Below, piece by piece: positions 52,344-60,714 of a DNA stretch of 64,000 bases (positions are counted from its first letter, which is position 1; every line of letters starts with the position of its first letter). The notes below the pieces were generated by a model, which had not been told where the DNA came from, made no database searches, and saw nothing but the letters and a program-made list of their open reading frames with translations. Both the position numbers and the translations under genes were made by a program. Source of the DNA: Myxococcales bacterium (GTDB lineage: Bacteria > Myxococcota_A > Polyangia > Polyangiales > Houyiibacteriaceae); the NCBI GenBank assembly GCA_019637115.1, contig JAHBWH010000018.1:1-64000 (forward strand). Direction: 5' to 3'.

Positions 52344-53731
52344 AGCGCGTCGTCGTCGTCGGCGGCGGCGTGACTGGGCTCGCGGCCGCGCACCGCGCGA
52401 CCGAGCTGGATCCCGCCGCCGAGGTGATCGTGCTCGAGGCCGCCGACCACCCCTGCGGCATGCTCGTCAGCGAGCGGACCGACGACGGCTTCGTCATCGA
52501 GCGCGGGCCCGACTCGATCCTGACCACCAAGCCCGCGGCGCTCGGCCTGGCGCAGCGCCTCGGCATCGAGCACCGCGTGGTCCGCACGCGCCCCGAGAAC
52601 CGCGGCGCCTACGTCGTCAGCCGAGGCCGGCTCGTGCGCGTGCCCGAGGGCTTCAACGTCGTCGCGCCGAGCGACGTCTGGGCGCTGGCGCGCTCCCCCG
52701 TGCTGAGCTGGCGGGGCAAAGCGCGAGCGGCGCTCGAGCTCGCGCTGCCGCGCGGCGAGGCGCGCGCGGACGAGAGCCTCGCGCGCTTCGTGAATAGGCG
52801 CTTCGGGGCCGAGCTGCTCGAGCGGCTCGCGCAGCCGATGGCCGGCGGCATCTACGGCGCGCGCCCCGATCGGCTGAGCCTGCGCGCGACGATGCCGCGC
52901 TTCCTCGACGTCGAGCAGGACGCGCGCAGCGTGACCCTCGGCCTGATGCGGCAGATCAAGGACGGCGCGGCCGCGGCGAGCGGCGCGCGCTATGGGCTCT
53001 TCATCAGCTTCGACCGCGGCGTGGCGGTCTTGCCCGAGACCCTCGCCGAGCGGCTCGGCGACCGCGTCCGTCGCTCCACGCGCGCGACGGCCATCGCGCG
53101 CGATGGCGGCCGGTGGCGAGTCGACGTCGAGGGCCCGGGCGGCGCGGCGCGCCTCGACGCCGACGCGCTCGTCTTGGCGATCCCCGCGAGGCCGGCCGCC
53201 GCGCTGCTGGCGCCGCACGCGCCGCTCGCGGCCGCGCACCTCCGCGCGATCCCCTTCGGCTCCGCGGCCACGGCCACGTTCGCGTGGCGGCGCGACCAGA
53301 TCCCCCACCCGATGGGCGCGAGCGGCTTCGTGGTGCCCGCGATCGAGGGGCGGCTCGTGCTCGCGTCCACGTGGGCGAGCGCGAAGTGGCCGGGGCGAGC
53401 GCCCGAGGGCATGGAGCTCATCCGCGTCTTCCTCGGCGGCAACGATCGCGACGAGTGCGTGCGCTACTCGGACCAAGAGCTCGTCCGCGAGGCGCTGCGC
53501 GCGCTCGAGGAGCTCATGGGGATCACCGCGCCCCCGCAGCTCACGCGCGTCGACCGCTACGTGAACGCGATGCCCCGCTACGAGGTCGGGCACCTCGCGC
53601 GAATGGATCAGGTGGACGACGCGCTCTCGGGGCTCTGCCACCTGGCGCTCGCGGGGAGCTCGTACCGCGGCGTCGGCATCCCCGACTCGATCGCGAGCGG
53701 TGAGGCCGCCGCCGCGCGCGTGCTCGCGTGA
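52340..53731 (+). CDS. hemY: Oxygen-dependent protoporphyrinogen oxidase
   Basis: FAD enzyme that oxidises protoporphyrinogen IX to protoporphyrin IX, the penultimate step of heme synthesis; 463 residues. N-terminal dinucleotide motif VVVVGGGVTGLAAAHRA, then VLEAADHPCGMLVSER, FVIERGPDSILTTKP, LAQPMAGGIYGARPDRLSLRA, FDRGVAVLPETLAERLG (monotopic-enzyme core) and the C-terminal LALAGSSYRGVGIPDSIASGEAAAA, which closes the FAD site. It is coupled to hemE. The last bases of the gene form the first of four 27-bp repeats. Confidence 0.93.
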   Translation: MKRVVVVGGGVTGLAAAHRATELDPAAEVIVLEAADHPCGMLVSERTDDGFVIERGPDSILTTKPAALGLAQRLGIEHRVVRTRPENRGAYVVSRGRLVRVPEGFNVVAPSDVWALARSPVLSWRGKARAALELALPRGEARADESLARFVNRRFGAELLERLAQPMAGGIYGARPDRLSLRATMPRFLDVEQDARSVTLGLMRQIKDGAAAASGARYGLFISFDRGVAVLPETLAERLGDRVRRSTRATAIARDGGRWRVDVEGPGGAARLDADALVLAIPARPAAALLAPHAPLAAAHLRAIPFGSAATATFAWRRDQIPHPMGASGFVVPAIEGRLVLASTWASAKWPGRAPEGMELIRVFLGGNDRDECVRYSDQELVREALRALEELMGITAPPQLTRVDRYVNAMPRYEVGHLARMDQVDDALSGLCHLALAGSSYRGVGIPDSIASGEAAAARVLA

Positions 53732-53829
53732 CTACGCGCCACACGCGCGCTCGCGTGACCACGCCTCACACGCGTGCTCGCGTGACCACGCCTTCCGCGC
53801 GTGCTCGCTTGACTACGCTTCGCGCGGCG
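53722..53829 (+). repeat. Four 27-bp repeats spanning the hemY stop and next start
   Basis: Units at 53722, 53749, 53776 and 53803, each beginning GCTCGCGTGACTACG or a variant. The first contains the hemY stop (TGA at 53729) and the next gene's GTG; each later unit repeats an in-frame GTG or TTG. So several alternative starts are possible. Confidence 0.75.
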
Positions 53830-56139
53830 GCGGCCGGCACGCTCGCCTTCGCCGCGCTCGTCGTGCTCAACGCCTGGGTCGCCGACGACGCCTACATCAC
53901 CTTCCGCACCGTCGAGGCGGCGCTGCGCGGAGATGGCTTCGTCTGGAACCCGGGCGAGCGCGTCATGGCCTACACGCATCCGCTCTGGATGCTCGCGATC
54001 CTCGCCGTCGCGGCGACGGGCCTCAGCGTCTACGCGGCGGCCCTGCTGCTCGGGGTGGCCCTCTCGACCGCGAGCGCGTGGCGGCTGCTCGCCCGCGCGC
54101 CGCGGTGGTCGGTCGCGCTGCCCGTGATCGCCGCGCTGACCGCCAGCAAGACGATCCTCCACTTCGCGACGAGCGGCCTCGAGGGCCCGCTCGTCGTCGC
54201 GTTGGTGCTGCTGATCGCCGACCACGCCGAGCGCGACCGGCGCGCGACCGGGCTGCGCCGCCTCTCACTCCTCGCGGCTGCGCTCTTGCTCACGCGCATG
54301 GACGCGGTCTTGCTCATCGCGCCGCTCTTCGCGTACCTCGTCTGGCGCGCGGGGGGCTCGGCAGAGGAGCACCTCGCGGCCGAGCGCGCGACGCTGGCCA
54401 GCGTCGGTCCCCTCGGGCGGCCTCGCGCCGATCGGGTCCACGCGCCGCGCGAGCCCGCGCATCAGCGACTGCGGCGCGGCCTCCGCGTCGCGCTCCGGGT
54501 GAGCCGACCGGCGCTCCTCGTGCTCGTCGGATGGACGATCGTCGCCACCCTTTATTACGGGCACCCGCTGCCGAACACGGCGCTCGCGAAGCTCGGCACG
54601 GGCTTGCCTCGCGACGAGCTGCTCGCCCAGGGCGGCACCTACGTCGCGAGCGCGATGATCTGGGACCCCGTCACGCTCGCGGTCTGCTTCTTCGGCGTCT
54701 TCGTCGGGCTCCGCCAGCTCCGCCGCGCGCCGATCCTCGGCACCCTCGCGCTCGGCGCGCTGCTCTACGTGGTCTACGTGGTGTGGATCGGCGGCGACTT
54801 CATGAACGGTCGCTTCTTCTTGGCGCCGACCTGGGTGGCGCTGTGGATTCTGGTCCGCTCAGCCCCGCCTGAGGACTCGGCGCCCAACGCCGCGCGGGAT
54901 GTGGCCGGATCGGGCGCGGGTACGGGCGCAGGCGCCGTCTCGGGCTCGGACACGGGCTCGGGCTCGGGCTCGGACACGGGCTCGGGCTCGGGCTCGGACA
55001 CGGGCTCGGACGCGGTTTCGGACACGGTTTCGGGCTCGGGCTCGGACTCGGTCTCCGATGCGGACTCGGACTCGGATGCGAACCCGGATGCAGACTCGGA
55101 CTCGCTGAAGGGCAGGGGCAAGGGCGGGGGCAAGGGCAGGGGCAAGGGCAGGGGCAAGGGCGGGGGCAAGGGCAGGGGCAAGGGCAGGGGCAAGGGCAGG
55201 GGCACCGGTACGCGTACGATGAGCGCCGCGATCCTCACGCTCCTCGCCCTCGGCTACCTCGTCCCCGAGCGCAACCCACTCGACGTGCTCTTCCCGCGCG
55301 TCCCCTGGGGACCGCAGGCGATGGGCTCGCTCTCCGGGATCGGCGACGAGCAGCGCTACTACCTCCCCGCGACTGGGCTCTGGCACGGAGCCCACCCCCC
55401 CCGCCGCGACGACTACCTCGTCGGTCGTGCGCTCGGCCCACGCGAGCCACGACGAGCGATCGCGGTCGGGTTCCTCGGCTACGGCGCAGCGGAGCGAGGG
55501 ATCATCGTCGATCCGATCGCGCTCACCGATCCCTTCTTGGCCCGCTTTCCGGTCGAGAGAGATCGCGGATGGCGCGTCGGCCACGCGGCACGCGCCGTCC
55601 CGGACGGCTACGAGTCTTCGCTTCGCGAGGGCGCATGCCGCATGAGCGACGACGCGCTCTGCCGCGCGTGGCGCGACGTCTGGTCGGTCACACACGACCC
55701 ACTCCTCTCGGAGGCGCGCTGGCGCGCGTGGTGGCGCGTGATCACGGGGAGCTTCGCGGACGGGGTCGATGTCGAGGGTGTCTTCGAGCGCCCGACGCTC
55801 ACCCACGCGACGCGCCTCCCCGCGCTCTTCGGCGACGCGGGCGTGGAGCTGCGGCTCGCCGACCTGGGTGACGACGTGCGCGCCGTGCGTCTCACGCTCG
55901 ACGCGGCGCGATATCGCGTGCACTGCCGACGCGCGGGTCGGTCGATCGCTGTGCACGAGCTCACACCCCAGGTCCCCCCAACCGAGGAACCGCGCTCGAC
56001 TGTCGAGCGAACGACCGGCGAGCAGACGACCGTCGAGCACACCGCCCGCTGCGAGGGTGACGCCCTGCTGATCGATCCGACCGAGCGGCATCATCGCCGA
56101 GACCACTTCGTGCTCCACGCCGCGCAGCCGCACCCCTGA
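53728..56139 (+). CDS. AftB-like GT-C membrane glycosyltransferase
   Basis: An 803-residue membrane protein with ~10 transmembrane helices. The first outside loop has DDAYITFRTVEAALRGDGF, then WNPGERVMAYTHPLWML, close to my memory of arabinofuranosyltransferase AftB and related GT-C enzymes; the DD pair is the expected catalytic site. Further family pieces: YYGHPLPNTALAKLGTG and VVWIGGDFMNGRFFL. It probably transfers a sugar from a polyprenyl phosphate donor to an envelope glycan; acceptor unknown. Residues ~390-495 are a low-complexity insertion (Ser/Asp/Gly then Lys/Gly/Arg) from DNA repeats. GTG at 53728 is one of several possible starts. A hairpin lies 8 bases after the stop. Confidence 0.75.
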   Translation: MTTRHTRARVTTPHTRARVTTPSARARLTTLRAAAAGTLAFAALVVLNAWVADDAYITFRTVEAALRGDGFVWNPGERVMAYTHPLWMLAILAVAATGLSVYAAALLLGVALSTASAWRLLARAPRWSVALPVIAALTASKTILHFATSGLEGPLVVALVLLIADHAERDRRATGLRRLSLLAAALLLTRMDAVLLIAPLFAYLVWRAGGSAEEHLAAERATLASVGPLGRPRADRVHAPREPAHQRLRRGLRVALRVSRPALLVLVGWTIVATLYYGHPLPNTALAKLGTGLPRDELLAQGGTYVASAMIWDPVTLAVCFFGVFVGLRQLRRAPILGTLALGALLYVVYVVWIGGDFMNGRFFLAPTWVALWILVRSAPPEDSAPNAARDVAGSGAGTGAGAVSGSDTGSGSGSDTGSGSGSDTGSDAVSDTVSGSGSDSVSDADSDSDANPDADSDSLKGRGKGGGKGRGKGRGKGGGKGRGKGRGKGRGTGTRTMSAAILTLLALGYLVPERNPLDVLFPRVPWGPQAMGSLSGIGDEQRYYLPATGLWHGAHPPRRDDYLVGRALGPREPRRAIAVGFLGYGAAERGIIVDPIALTDPFLARFPVERDRGWRVGHAARAVPDGYESSLREGACRMSDDALCRAWRDVWSVTHDPLLSEARWRAWWRVITGSFADGVDVEGVFERPTLTHATRLPALFGDAGVELRLADLGDDVRAVRLTLDAARYRVHCRRAGRSIAVHELTPQVPPTEEPRSTVERTTGEQTTVEHTARCEGDALLIDPTERHHRRDHFVLHAAQPHP
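54896..55207 (+). repeat. In-frame hexamer repeats inside the glycosyltransferase
   Basis: First ~210 bases of GGCTCGGGCTCGGACACG-type units (Ser/Gly/Asp), then ~100 bases of GGCAAGGGCAGGG-type units (Lys/Gly/Arg). They insert ~100 low-complexity residues into a loop between predicted membrane helices. The second part uses the same GGGCAR hexamers as the intergenic arrays. Confidence 0.8.
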
Positions 56140-56147
56140 AATCGTTC

Positions 56148-56193
56148 GTCCCCGAGGTCGACGCGGGATTCGGGACGCATCGACCTCGGGGAC
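56148..56193 (+). terminator. Hairpin after the glycosyltransferase gene
   Basis: A perfect 14-bp stem (GTCCCCGAGGTCGA/TCGACCTCGGGGAC) with an 18-base loop, starting 8 bases after the stop at 56139. No T tract. Confidence 0.5.
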
Positions 56194-56347
56194 TACGGGA
56201 AAGCCAAGTAAGTATGTGCGGAATGCGTGTCGAGAGCGGGGCTCGGTCGCCCGCGGCGCCCCACCTCGCGGTGGGACGCCTTGCGGGCTCGTCGGGTCGG
56301 AGAGATTCGGGATCGGGATGATGTGTGCGGGTGACCCAGGACGCCGA

Positions 56348-56376
56348 GCGAGTTGGAAGTTCGACTTCCAGCTCGC
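56348..56376. other. 13-bp hairpin in a 570-bp gene-free gap
   Basis: GCGAGTTGGAAGT-TCG-ACTTCCAGCTCGC, a 13-bp stem with one G-T pair. It sits in the gap 56140-56712 where no gene is supported. Apart from this and the terminator hairpin, nothing else is clear there. Confidence 0.5.
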
Positions 56377-56712
56377 GACTTAAGTAGCGCCTGTGTACCC
56401 CGTGCGCATTGAGAGCGCTCACTTGGCGAACGCCGCTCACGCCAAGGGCGCCCGGCTCTTGCCTCTGCTCGGGGGATGAAGCCCCCGCCAGCACCACGAG
56501 GCGCCCTCGAATTCTCCGCGCGCTCGCGCCCTCGAGGGCTCGGCGCGGGGTTTGCTTTTCGAGAACCCGACCAGCCTGGAGGTCCGAAACGAAGCTCAGC
56601 CGTGTTCACGAGCACCCGGACGGCGCGCAGCGAGCACCGAACGCAGGCTCGCGAGGCCCTGCCGGGCTTCATGCTCCGCGACCTGGCGACGATCCCTCGA
56701 AGGAAGCAGACC

Positions 56713-57330
56713 ATGCGCGCCTTGCCCATCGCCCTCTCGCTCTGCATCGTCCTCGGCTGCGGCGACGACGACACCACGCCCACGACCGACGCGGGTAGCG
56801 GCGGGGGCGACGCGGGGGTGCGGCGAGACGGCGGTGGTGGCGTCGACGGTGGTGGCGTCGAGCCTCCTCCGCCCGAGGGCTGCGAAGGAGGCCCGCTCGC
56901 CGAGCCGATCCCGAGCTGCCGCCCCGCGCCTCTCCCCACGACTGGCGACCTCCGCCAAGACTGCGTCCAGCGCATCAACCAGCTGCGCTGGGAGTGCCAA
57001 TGCCTCGGACCGCTGGCGCGCTGGACCGAAGCGGAGGCCTGCGCCGACGAGCACGCCGCCTACGACGCCGAGGGCGCAGGTCCTCACGGCGGCTTTCGCG
57101 ACGACATCTGCTCGCCTCGAGGCCGCGCGCAGAACGAGTGCCCCGGCTATCGCGACGACGACCAGGTCATCGGCCTCTGCCTCCAGCAGATGTGGGACGA
57201 GGGGCCCGGCGCCGACTTCCAGATGCACGGCCACTACCTGAACATGACGAACCCGGCGCACTCGCGCGTCGCGTGTGGCTTCTACACGACGTCGAGCGGC
57301 CGGGTCTGGGCTGTGCAGAACTTCCAGTAG
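56713..57330 (+). CDS. CAP-domain (SCP/PR-1-like) lipoprotein
   Basis: A 205-residue predicted lipoprotein: lipobox CIVLGC, a Gly/Asp/Thr linker (residues ~18-58), then a CAP-superfamily domain. Visible CAP features: CVQRINQLRWECQCLGPL (first helix), ACADEHAAYDAEGAGPHGGF (a likely site His), NECPGY, LQQMWDEGP and GHYLNMTNPAHSRVACGFY. CAP proteins bind lipids or glycans or act as proteases; this one's partner is unknown. A GGAAG ribosome site precedes the ATG at 56713, which places the signal first. Confidence 0.7.
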   Translation: MRALPIALSLCIVLGCGDDDTTPTTDAGSGGGDAGVRRDGGGGVDGGGVEPPPPEGCEGGPLAEPIPSCRPAPLPTTGDLRQDCVQRINQLRWECQCLGPLARWTEAEACADEHAAYDAEGAGPHGGFRDDICSPRGRAQNECPGYRDDDQVIGLCLQQMWDEGPGADFQMHGHYLNMTNPAHSRVACGFYTTSSGRVWAVQNFQ

Positions 57331-57388
57331 CGCCGAGCGCTCCGAGGCGGGCTCCCCCTCGTGAGGAGAATCCAGCTCTGAGTCGCGC

Positions 57389-57436
57389 AGGCTGGCGCGC
57401 GCGTCGCGGTCGTGAGGCTGGCGCGCGCGTCGTGGT
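57389..57436. repeat. 22-bp direct repeat between convergent genes
   Basis: AGGCTGGCGCGCGCGTCGCG at 57389 and AGGCTGGCGCGCGCGTCGTG at 57415, each followed by GT. Confidence 0.6.
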
Positions 57437-57454
57437 TGGTGCGTTGGGCTCGCC

Positions 57455-57991
57455 TCACTCCGGCAGGAGCACACGATCGATCACGTGGATCACCCCGTTC
57501 GCGCAGACGATGTCCGCCTGGACTACGTTGGCGTCGTTGATACGCACGCCCTCGACGACGTCGATGTTCAACACCCCACCCTGCACCGTGGTCGCCTGCG
57601 CCAGGTTCACGACGTCGGACGCCCGCACGTCACCGCTGACCACGTGATACTTCAGCACGGCGACGAGCTGCTCGCGGTTCTCGGGCCGCAGCAGGCTCTC
57701 GACCGTCCCCGCGGGGAGCGCCGCGAACGCCGCATCCGTAGGCGCGAAGACCGTGAACGGCCCATCTCCGCGGAGGGTCTCGACGAGGCCCGCCGCCTCG
57801 AGCGCGGCGGCGAGGGTGGTGAAGCTGCCAGCGCCGACCGCCGTGTCGACGATGTCCTGAGCGCTCGCGGCGTCATCGGTCGCGAGGTCGTCACCGCTCG
57901 TCGCGGCCGTAGCCGAAGCCGTATCGCTCGAGCTACCGCAAGCCATTCCAGAGATCCCGATCGCCAAGATGAGAGCAAGTCGCGTGAGCAT
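57455..57991 (-). CDS. Fasciclin-domain lipoprotein
   Basis: A 178-residue predicted lipoprotein: signal with lipobox ISGMAC, a short Thr/Ser/Ala/Asp linker, then one fasciclin (FAS1) domain: [59 protein letters not shown] and [25 protein letters not shown]1 domains mediate adhesion to cells or matrix. GGAGG precedes the ATG at 57991; an inverted repeat lies upstream (58019-58036). Convergent with the CAP gene. Confidence 0.85.
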   Translation of the reverse strand: MLTRLALILAIGISGMACGSSSDTASATAATSGDDLATDDAASAQDIVDTAVGAGSFTTLAAALEAAGLVETLRGDGPFTVFAPTDAAFAALPAGTVESLLRPENREQLVAVLKYHVVSGDVRASDVVNLAQATTVQGGVLNIDVVEGVRINDANVVQADIVCANGVIHVIDRVLLPE

Positions 57992-58018
57992 GGTTCCTCC
58001 GTGCATTGACCAGAACAT

Positions 58019-58036
58019 GTCTAATCAAATCTAGAC
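58019..58036. promoter_or_regulatory. GTCTA-N8-TAGAC inverted repeat upstream of the fasciclin gene
   Basis: GTCTA-ATCAAATC-TAGAC, 28-45 bases before the fasciclin start and ~60 before the HExxH gene start. It is in the most A/T-rich local stretch, so it could be an operator within a promoter. Confidence 0.45.
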
Positions 58037-58081
58037 AACTTCTGGATACGCGACGAGGGCACGTCAAGGCCAGGGATGCGA

Positions 58082-58087
58082 TATACG
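58082..58087 (+). promoter_or_regulatory. -10-like TATACG before the HExxH gene
   Basis: TATACG lies 7 bases before the ATG at 58095, with no Shine-Dalgarno site. Confidence 0.4.
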
Positions 58088-58094
58088 CAGCCGC

Positions 58095-59855
58095 ATGATC
58101 CGAGTCCCTGCCCTCGGGCGCCCGAGCTCCCGAAGCCTCCCTCGCCGCCGCGCCTCGCTCGCCGAGCAGACCGACGCGGCCCTCGTCGACGTCTTGGTCG
58201 ACTGGATGCTCGCGCTCCGGGCGCCGGGGGCCGAGGGCTGGCAGACGCTCGCGGACGCCGCGGGTCTGCCGCTCGGCGAGGTCGTCGCGTCGCCCTTCGG
58301 CCTACGCGCGGTCGCCCTCGGCGTGCGCGAGGGCGCGACGAGCGTGCGCCGCGAGACGCGCGCGGTCCTCGCTTGGTCCGCCCGCTTCGGGGACGCGGCG
58401 GTCGCCGATCCCACCCACGGGACCTGGACCCTCGGGCGCCTCCGCGTCGGAAAGTACCAATCGTTTCAGACCGACGCGCCGCACGCGACCTACGACCCCG
58501 CGCACATCGCCAAATGGGGCCCGCACGAGCTGATGCACCGCGCGGCGGGCTTCTTCTTTCGCACGGACGCGACCCGCTTCGAGCACTACGTCGGCGCGCG
58601 GCTCAACGAGCTCTTGCCCGTCGTGCTCTGGTACGGTCACGACCAGCTCGCGCGTCTCGACGAGGAGAGCTTCGTGCGCGCCGACGCCTCCCGAGAGGCG
58701 CCCGTGGAGGACGCCCGCTGGTTGGTCGAGAGCGAGGCCAAGCTCCGACGCCGCGCGCGGCGCACCCTCCCCGCGCTCCGCGCCGGCCTCGCCCACCTCG
58801 AGGTCGAGCTCGACGCGATCGATCGCGAGCTCGCGACGGGCCGTCGACACGTGACGGTGCACGAGACGGGCGGCGCCCGCCTCGACGCCGCGAGCGACGC
58901 GCTCGCCTACGTCGTCGGTCATGTCGCGCGCCTGCGCGACCCGATCGTCTCGGCCCTCCTCGAGACCGTGCCGCGCTCCCTCGGACGCTTCGACGATCTC
59001 GTCGCCTACCGAGCGCACATCGAGTCCGTCCACGACGCGCTGCTCTTCGCCCCGCTCGCGCTCGACGACGACGCCATCGCCACCCTGCAATCCCGCCGCA
59101 CCCTCTGGGATTGGCTCCACCGCGCGGCGCTCGCCGGCTTGGACGTGCGCCCCCTGCTCGACGCCGCCGCCAAGGCCCTGGACGACCCCGACGGCGTCGA
59201 CGAGGGCGCGTGGATCGCGCGCCTCGAGGGGAAGCTCGCGTCAGGGCGCGCGAACCGCCGCGACGCACGCCCGCCGCTCGAGCCGGTGCTCGCGGATGGC
59301 GCGGGCGGGCTCGCGCTCGGCCAGCTGCGCGAAGGGCTCGAGAGCGTGGCGCCGCGGACCGCGAGCTTCCTCGACGACGAGGCGCTGCAGAGCTTCGCCA
59401 CGAGCGCGCCCTTCGTCCGGCGCGCGCCGCTCGCCGAGCGGCTCGCGGACTTCCTCGCGCTCGCGGAGGCCCCCACCGCACTCCACGAGCTGCTCGCGCT
59501 CGAGCGATGCATCGCGGAGGCGCGCCCGAGCGACGAGGCGCGCCACCTCGCGGAGTCGCCACCCGCTCGTGGCGCCGATGGCGTCGTCCTCGCCAACGAC
59601 GCCTTCACCCTCTTCGAGGCCACCCACGACGTGGTCGCGCTGCACGCGGGCGGAGAGGCCACGCCTGGCGCCCACGCTTGGCTCATCGGCCTGGCGGACG
59701 ACGAGCACGTCTCGATCCTGCCCTGCGGCCCGGAAGAGCGCGCCTTCTTCGACGCCGCCCGAGCCCGCGCCCTGAGGCTCGCGGGCGCGAAGGTCGAGCC
59801 GGCGTGGCTCCGCGAGGCGCTCGCCGCCACCGCCCTGGTGTGGCGACCGCGCTGA
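58095..59855 (+). CDS. Unrecognised protein with HExxH motif
   Basis: A 586-residue soluble protein I cannot place in a family. Near residue 144 it has HELMHRAAGFFFRTD, which fits the HExxH zinc-metalloprotease motif, followed ~25 residues later by ARLNELLPVVLWYG, where the Glu could be a third ligand. Upstream is a conserved-looking segment (TLGRLRVGKYQSFQTDAPHATYDPAHIAKWGPHE, residues ~112-145) that may form the substrate cleft. The rest is mainly helical with many Ala, Arg and Glu. No signal peptide is seen. Metalloprotease is a guess based on the motif alone; a metal-dependent helical enzyme of another type is possible. Confidence 0.55.
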   Translation: MIRVPALGRPSSRSLPRRRASLAEQTDAALVDVLVDWMLALRAPGAEGWQTLADAAGLPLGEVVASPFGLRAVALGVREGATSVRRETRAVLAWSARFGDAAVADPTHGTWTLGRLRVGKYQSFQTDAPHATYDPAHIAKWGPHELMHRAAGFFFRTDATRFEHYVGARLNELLPVVLWYGHDQLARLDEESFVRADASREAPVEDARWLVESEAKLRRRARRTLPALRAGLAHLEVELDAIDRELATGRRHVTVHETGGARLDAASDALAYVVGHVARLRDPIVSALLETVPRSLGRFDDLVAYRAHIESVHDALLFAPLALDDDAIATLQSRRTLWDWLHRAALAGLDVRPLLDAAAKALDDPDGVDEGAWIARLEGKLASGRANRRDARPPLEPVLADGAGGLALGQLREGLESVAPRTASFLDDEALQSFATSAPFVRRAPLAERLADFLALAEAPTALHELLALERCIAEARPSDEARHLAESPPARGADGVVLANDAFTLFEATHDVVALHAGGEATPGAHAWLIGLADDEHVSILPCGPEERAFFDAARARALRLAGAKVEPAWLREALAATALVWRPR

Positions 59856-59858
59856 AGC

Positions 59859-60686
59859 TCACTCGTCGCCACGCCGTCGGTCGAGCTCCGCCCGCAGGAG
59901 GTTGAGCTCATCCTCGGCCCGCTGCGCCCGCTCCGCCTCGGCGCGCGCCCGCTCCGCCTCGGCGCGCGCCCGCTCCGCCTCGGCGCGCGCCCGCTCCGCC
60001 TCCTCGTCCCGCTCGCGCTCGAGCTGGGCGACCATGCCCTCGAGCCGAGCCGCGAGATCCCGTGGGGTGAGCAGCTCCGCGTTCGCGTGGAAAAAACACA
60101 AGCGTCCGTGCTGCAACGAGAGCTCCAGCCCGAGCACCTCGCTCGGATAGCGGCCCGCCTGCGGCACGATCCGACCGTAGGTCGTCGAGCCCGCCGCGAG
60201 CCGATAGCCGATCAGGTGTTGCCGCGCGCGGTCGTAGATGAAGTACTCGGGGATCCCGAGCCGCGCATAGCGCGCGACGTTCAGCTCGGCGTCCTTCTTG
60301 CGGTCGCCGCCCACGTGGACCTCGAGCACCCAGTCGAGGCCCTTGCCCTCGGCGCTCACCACCCACTTCATCCGGTCGTGGACGGGCACGTCGAAGACGG
60401 CGAGCACGTCCGGCGCGAACCGCGGCTCGCCCGGATAGTAGGTCGTCAGCTCAGCCGCGACGTAGACCTGCTGTCCGCGCCGCCGAAACCACTCCCGCAA
60501 GGTCTCGCGCGCGTCGTTCTTCGCGTCGTAGTGCAGGTCGCCTTCGGGCGGCGACATCTCGGCGTCGGTCATCGAGGCTGGCAGCGCCTCGATCACGGCC
60601 GCGCGCTCGGCGTCGGACAGGCGGTCCCACTCCTCTTGGGTCGGGGCCTGCGGGAAACGGCCCGCGACGTCGGCGCCGGCGGTCAT
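59859..60686 (-). CDS. Uma2-family (DUF820) nuclease-like protein
   Basis: A 275-residue protein with the Uma2/DUF820 restriction-endonuclease-like core: LHYDAKNDARETLREWF, FAPDVLAVFDVPVHDRM (active-site Asp), DWVLEVHVGGDRKKDAELNVARYARLGIPEYFIYDRA (Glu-x-Val, then Lys; residues ~116-152) and LLTPRDLAARLEGM. The C-terminal ~60 residues are a charged coiled coil with heptads ERARAEA, encoded by 21-bp DNA repeats (59930-60000). Such proteins are common in cyanobacteria and myxobacteria; real function unclear. The stop is 3 bases past the end of the HExxH gene, convergent. Confidence 0.75.
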   Translation of the reverse strand: MTAGADVAGRFPQAPTQEEWDRLSDAERAAVIEALPASMTDAEMSPPEGDLHYDAKNDARETLREWFRRRGQQVYVAAELTTYYPGEPRFAPDVLAVFDVPVHDRMKWVVSAEGKGLDWVLEVHVGGDRKKDAELNVARYARLGIPEYFIYDRARQHLIGYRLAAGSTTYGRIVPQAGRYPSEVLGLELSLQHGRLCFFHANAELLTPRDLAARLEGMVAQLERERDEEAERARAEAERARAEAERARAEAERAQRAEDELNLLRAELDRRRGDE

Positions 60687-60714
60687 GCGCCCATCATGCC
60701 AGAGGACGGCCCGA

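Noticed and set aside
59930-60000. 21-bp tandem repeats as a mobile or regulatory element
   Set aside because: They encode the heptads of a coiled coil in the Uma2-family protein, which explains them.
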